This document shows, in pieces, positions 60,726-64,000 of a stretch of DNA of 64,000 nt (its first letter is position 1; each line of letters begins with the position of its first letter). Below the pieces are notes generated by a model that had not been told where the DNA came from, made no database searches, and saw nothing but the letters and a program-made list of their open reading frames with translations. The position numbers and the translations under genes were made by a program. Source of the DNA: Pardosa pseudoannulata (Eukaryota; Arthropoda; Arachnida; Araneae; Lycosidae); assembly GCA_032207245.1 (NCBI GenBank), contig CM063500.1, positions 85,255,245 through 85,319,244 on the forward strand, written 5' to 3'.

Positions 60726-62599
60726 GGCTGGTTGAATACACAGCGGATTTTTTACCAAGCGAAGAATTTACCTTCGGCGATCAACAAAATTAACGTTTAC
60801 ACACAGGGCGGGAAAATTTCTGTTGCTGTAGTCTTTCCCAGTGTAAAACTTGTGCTGCTACAGAGTAGACCCGCTCTATAGGGTCGGACAACCCCTACAT
60901 TTCTCCCGGGCGTCAAAATTCTGGCATTTTGGCTGCGAGTGAGAAAAATATTGATATGTCAAATACTCAATTAATCGAAATTTTTTCATATTGATATTTC
61001 TATCGCTAAGTATTTACAATTCGTATTTATATTGTTTATGTTTAAATTCTAAAAATATTTACAATCCTTAATTCTATAGGAAACAGTTATTAAAATCCGT
61101 ATGTTTAATTAATAAGTAGAAAATTACGAAAATTTTTATAGTTTCGCACTATTCTGCAGACTATTTTTACGAGACCCAACTTCCACTGCAGACTGGTAAA
61201 AAGTATTCGGCCACTGGGTGTATAGGTATCAGAGAAAATATGTTTACCAAATTCATTTCTCTTTTTCTTCCAAATGATCGAAATCATTTCGAAATCCAAG
61301 GCAAACTTCATATCAAGTTTTAAGAGTAGCGTTTTTGTCCTTAAAAATTTCCAGAGATTTATCCCATAAAACAGGTCTCTCTTGTATTAATGAAATCAGA
61401 ATTTCATTATCAATAACGCTCGCGTTCACGGAACTGTTTATATTCACAACGAAAGTCCAATGCAAATGGTAGAAAAAACCACTGTGTGTGCAAACGTTGA
61501 CTGGGTCGCATACACCTCTAGTTCGAGATGACAGATAAATTTCCTCTGAGCTTCTGTGGCACCAGACGGCTGCAGAGCTACTGTCAACTGCAAATTAACC
61601 GATCGTTTTTTCTCGTCTAATGTACAAACTCATTAATTAATATTGAAGAAGTAAGAAACAAATAACTGGAACTTTTTTAAAGCCTGAAACATTCTTTTTT
61701 AACTATATTTATTTTTATCTTCTATATTTTCCCAATATCTAACAAATTTTTATAAAAAGAAAAAGTAAAATTTAGAATCAAGATAATCTAAAACAGTATC
61801 AATTTCACTCCTTAAATCACTATTAAAAACATTCATATTTTATGTACTATCTTATAAGCTAAGAGAAAAACTGTACCAAGCATATATAACTTATTAATAT
61901 ATGAAATAAAGCAATCTATAAATGCACAGATTAACAGTAAATTGATGATATTAATAAGTTTTCAAAACAGGAAAATAAGGAATGATTAATCCCTATAAAC
62001 TATTTGAAATTATTCTACCAGGTAACTTTCTTAATTCACCAAGTTAATTCATTCCATTGTGAATGATAAAACTAAAACTCATTTTAGAAATATCAAAAAT
62101 AATTGCAATATAATTAAGAATTCCAATAAGATTAAGTCAATTTTTCTGCATACAGAAATCACAGATAAAAATTAAATTTAAATGAAACCCTTTTATTTTT
62201 TTCGAAATAAATAACCAAAGCATCTGAAATAGCTTAGATGCCATTTTTATTTGTCTCTTTCTGTCTTAAAAGTTTTCTCTTAAAATTTACAAGATCAAGA
62301 GTGCATAAAATGCATTTCTATTATTTATATCACAGATTATAAAAAGTAATTTTGAGAAATGGCATACTTAGGGATTACATTATTGTTTTATATTTATCTT
62401 CTCACATCCAACATAATTGTATTTCTTTTCTTACCCCTAATAAATAATTCTAGTGTATTGTGACTATTTTTTTATCAGAAAATAGTAAATGTCTACAAGC
62501 TTCTTTTTTTAAACTGACTATATTTCAATGGACTACTATTGGAAAGGCGGCGATGGTAAATTTTCCTCTCGGAAAAATCCGTGGTGTGTGTAACCAGCC
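60726..62599 (-). mobile_element. PIF/Harbinger-type element with MADF relic
   Basis: The ends GGCTGGTTGAATACACAG and, reversed, GGCTGGTTACACACACCAC, followed by CGGATTTTT in both, form an inverted repeat of about 30 bp. A TAA/TAT 3-bp direct repeat flanks them (60723-60725 and 62600-62602). Three-base TWA duplications and GG-starting ends fit PIF/Harbinger. The minus strand carries a relic of a MADF (Myb/SANT-like) protein, the accessory ORF of animal Harbinger elements. The DDE nuclease ORF is not found in the 1.87 kb. Confidence 0.8.
61240..61420 (-). pseudogene. MADF-domain pseudogene of Harbinger element
   Basis: MADF domains bind DNA; in Harbinger elements the MADF/Myb-like protein helps the transposase recognise the ends. 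Here LIQERPVLWDKSLEIFK is followed by an in-frame TGA where a Trp is expected. The frame resumes with YEVCLGFRNDFDHLEEKEK and slips one base into NEFGKHIF. The order (PxLW, basic/aromatic linker, W-x-E-V/I, EKEK) is typical. The product is non-functional. Confidence 0.75.
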
Positions 62600-62781
62600 T
62601 ATGACATTAACTTAAAAATACAGCTTGGCAGGTATAGGACTCACCAATTCCACTCTGGAATCTATGCATGTAATACTGTGGAGTTATAAAATCCAAGTCA
62701 TAACTTTTGTAATTCATTATTACAAAATTTAATTACGACACTCTGTGAGATATCTCTATCTCTCTTACATTTCTGCCCGGG

Positions 62782-62799
62782 TACTATGAATCTTTAAAC
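62782..62799. repeat. Target-site duplication, left, of SINE type 2
   Basis: TACTATGAATCTTTAAAC; its partner at 63067-63084 is TACTATGATTCTTTAAAC, 17 of 18 identical. Confidence 0.93.
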
Positions 62800-63066
62800 C
62801 CAGTGGCATTGGTAAAGCGCTTCGAACTCCCACGACACAGGTCCGAGGTTCGATCCCCGGGCTGGGTAAAGTTGACACAGCATTTCATCCCTTCAGTAGG
62901 TAGATGAACTGAGGACCAAGCGGGCTTGGGAATTAACTTGGTTTCCTCGACCACCTAACCGGAACATATGCTTCTTACCCCAGGGCCCTTGGTCACGTAA
63001 CCGGAGATTGGAACCGTAGGCCCTGGCGCCCTATGTGCTGTAGCGCCAAGGAGTTTCGTTTAGTAG
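62800..63066 (+). mobile_element. tRNA-derived SINE, second type
   Basis: The head has an A-box-like TGGCATTGGTAAAG and a canonical B box GAGGTTCGATCCCC. It folds partly like a tRNA, with CCCAG/CTGGG ends. The body of about 190 bp is unrelated to the other SINE family in this window. It is 267 bp long and bounded by an 18-bp target duplication with one mismatch, so insertion is fairly recent. It is unlikely to be a functional tRNA because the acceptor and anticodon stems do not close well. Confidence 0.9.
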
Positions 63067-63084
63067 TACTATGATTCTTTAAAC
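63067..63084. repeat. Target-site duplication, right, of SINE type 2
   Basis: TACTATGATTCTTTAAAC, the partner of 62782-62799. Confidence 0.93.
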
Positions 63085-63179
63085 TGTACATGTTTTTTAA
63101 ATAAAAATTGCGATGATTTTTATTGTTAATCTTCTCTTTTTATACTGTTCCTCTATTCATTTCTGGATTCACTACTTGG

Positions 63180-63360
63180 CGAGCCGAACGATGACCGATT
63201 GGTTAGAGTGCTGTCCTTCGGTACCGGAGTTCGTGGGTTCGAATCCCACTTTGGCATGGATGTTCGTAGCCGTTCGGAATCGGCTTTAAGCTGTAGGTCC
63301 CAGTCTCATTAGCCCTCGTGTGCAAAAACGTAGACCGTAGCACTCCAAACCAAACCAAAA
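63180..63360 (+). mobile_element. tRNA-derived SINE, first type, copy 3
   Basis: Target duplication TCACTACTTGG (63169-63179) and TCATTACTTGG (63361-63371). The head is GCCGAACGATGACCGATTGG then GGTTAGAGTGCTG, with the perfect B box GGGTTCGAATCCC at about 63235. The tail is CCAAACCAAACCAAAA. This is the only copy in sense orientation; those at 11091 and 30880 are reversed. Confidence 0.95.
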
Positions 63361-63371
63361 TCATTACTTGG

Positions 63372-64000
63372 TGAAGCAGGTAGTTCCAAAATATTGCAAA
63401 TAAAAGAAATAATACGAACATAAGTAAAAAATTTTGTATTTTCCTATTATATGCCTTTTCTTATTTTGTGTGACATAAAACCTTCAAAACTTCAAAAATG
63501 ACCTAGTTACAAGATTTGATATTTAAAAATATGCATTAACTTAAGTGAAAAGGCTATTTTTAGATTAAATTTGAGTATCTTATTTTAGTTTGACAGGTAA
63601 CGGATTTTTTGTTAAATAGAATGTTCAATATATGATTAGTTGGTAATTTTGTAAGTATTTTCCTTGTTTGGTTCTTTAATCCAGACATAAAACCTGTCAC
63701 ATGTCATTTATTTCTTTTATTTCTCAACATCAAAAAGTTAGTTCTGAGTTTTTTGTACGGATATGGAGAACTTGTTTATTGACTGAAAATATACCTAATT
63801 AAATAACCCAAGTATTTTCGGACAAACTAAAATTATTAGGATTAATGCCATATGGTACATGTATCAGAAATTCTGTTTATAAACTAAAATTAACGCAGTA
63901 GCTATTATGGTACTATAACCTAATAACCCAATTTGGTTTGCTTTTTAAGTGCAAATTTTAAAATAAAAATAAACACGAATTTGTTTTTTATCAATTTTAT
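63372..64000. other. AT-rich DNA without recognised feature
   Basis: Nothing is supported here. Confidence 0.45.

Noticed and set aside
62800..62875. Functional tRNA gene
   Set aside because: A and B boxes are good, but the anticodon arm does not fold convincingly and the sequence sits at the head of a SINE with a target duplication.
63203..63421. 72-codon minus-strand frame
   Set aside because: It is the antisense of the SINE head and tail.

Overview
This window is AT-rich eukaryotic DNA, almost certainly from an arthropod. The evidence is one exon of a tachykinin/natalisin-type neuropeptide receptor of the arthropod kind, together with mariner, piggyBac, pogo/Tigger, hAT and PIF/Harbinger DNA transposons, tRNA-derived SINEs and a non-LTR retrotransposon tail. 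Spliced exons, long TA/TG microsatellites and many satellites exclude a prokaryote. The species cannot be fixed from sequence alone.

Layout. 1-2330: three non-autonomous TTAA-flanked (piggyBac-type) elements. 3.6-4.2 kb: a very long TA/TG microsatellite. 4.39-4.88 kb, minus strand: the only confident host coding exon, spanning the extracellular N-terminus to the start of the DRY motif of a TkR86C-like GPCR. 5.4-7.9 kb: decayed tandem repeats in its upstream region. 9.27-9.66 kb: a TTAA element with a piggyBac C-terminal cysteine-rich domain (CRD). 9.7-13.7 kb: a locus duplicated in tandem (a cysteine-containing segment plus a hydrophobic segment) with a TTAA element and a SINE inside. 14.9-16.3 kb: a TTAA element split by a Tigger element. 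16.7-17.45 kb: a hAT relic. 19-21.3 kb: a Helitron-like dispersed repeat, a 93-codon orphan ORF and a minisatellite. 22.7-25.3 kb: two copies of a second TTAA family. 27-28.8 kb: a TTAA element and a 107-bp minisatellite. 30.8-32.2 kb: a dead mariner carrying a SINE. 34.8-35.4 kb: a GC-rich block with duplicated kappaB-like motifs. 35.6-43.8 kb: five tandem 1.64-kb units, each holding the same piggyBac MITE. 45.0-46.2 kb: a piggyBac relic with N-terminus and CRD but no catalytic core. 48.2-54.1 kb: two more tandem arrays. 56-60.2 kb: a 207-bp satellite carrying a retrotransposon zinc-knuckle segment. 60.7-62.6 kb: a PIF/Harbinger element with a MADF relic. 62.8-63.4 kb: two different tRNA-derived SINEs, both with target-site duplications.

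The window therefore reads as the first part of one neuropeptide-receptor gene (minus strand) followed by about 58 kb of transposon and satellite sequence. The most notable pattern is that four independent piggyBac-type families have lost the catalytic DDE core but kept the C-terminal CRD. In one family the CRD lies right behind the transposon end, forms a 93-codon open frame, and has been amplified within a tandem array.
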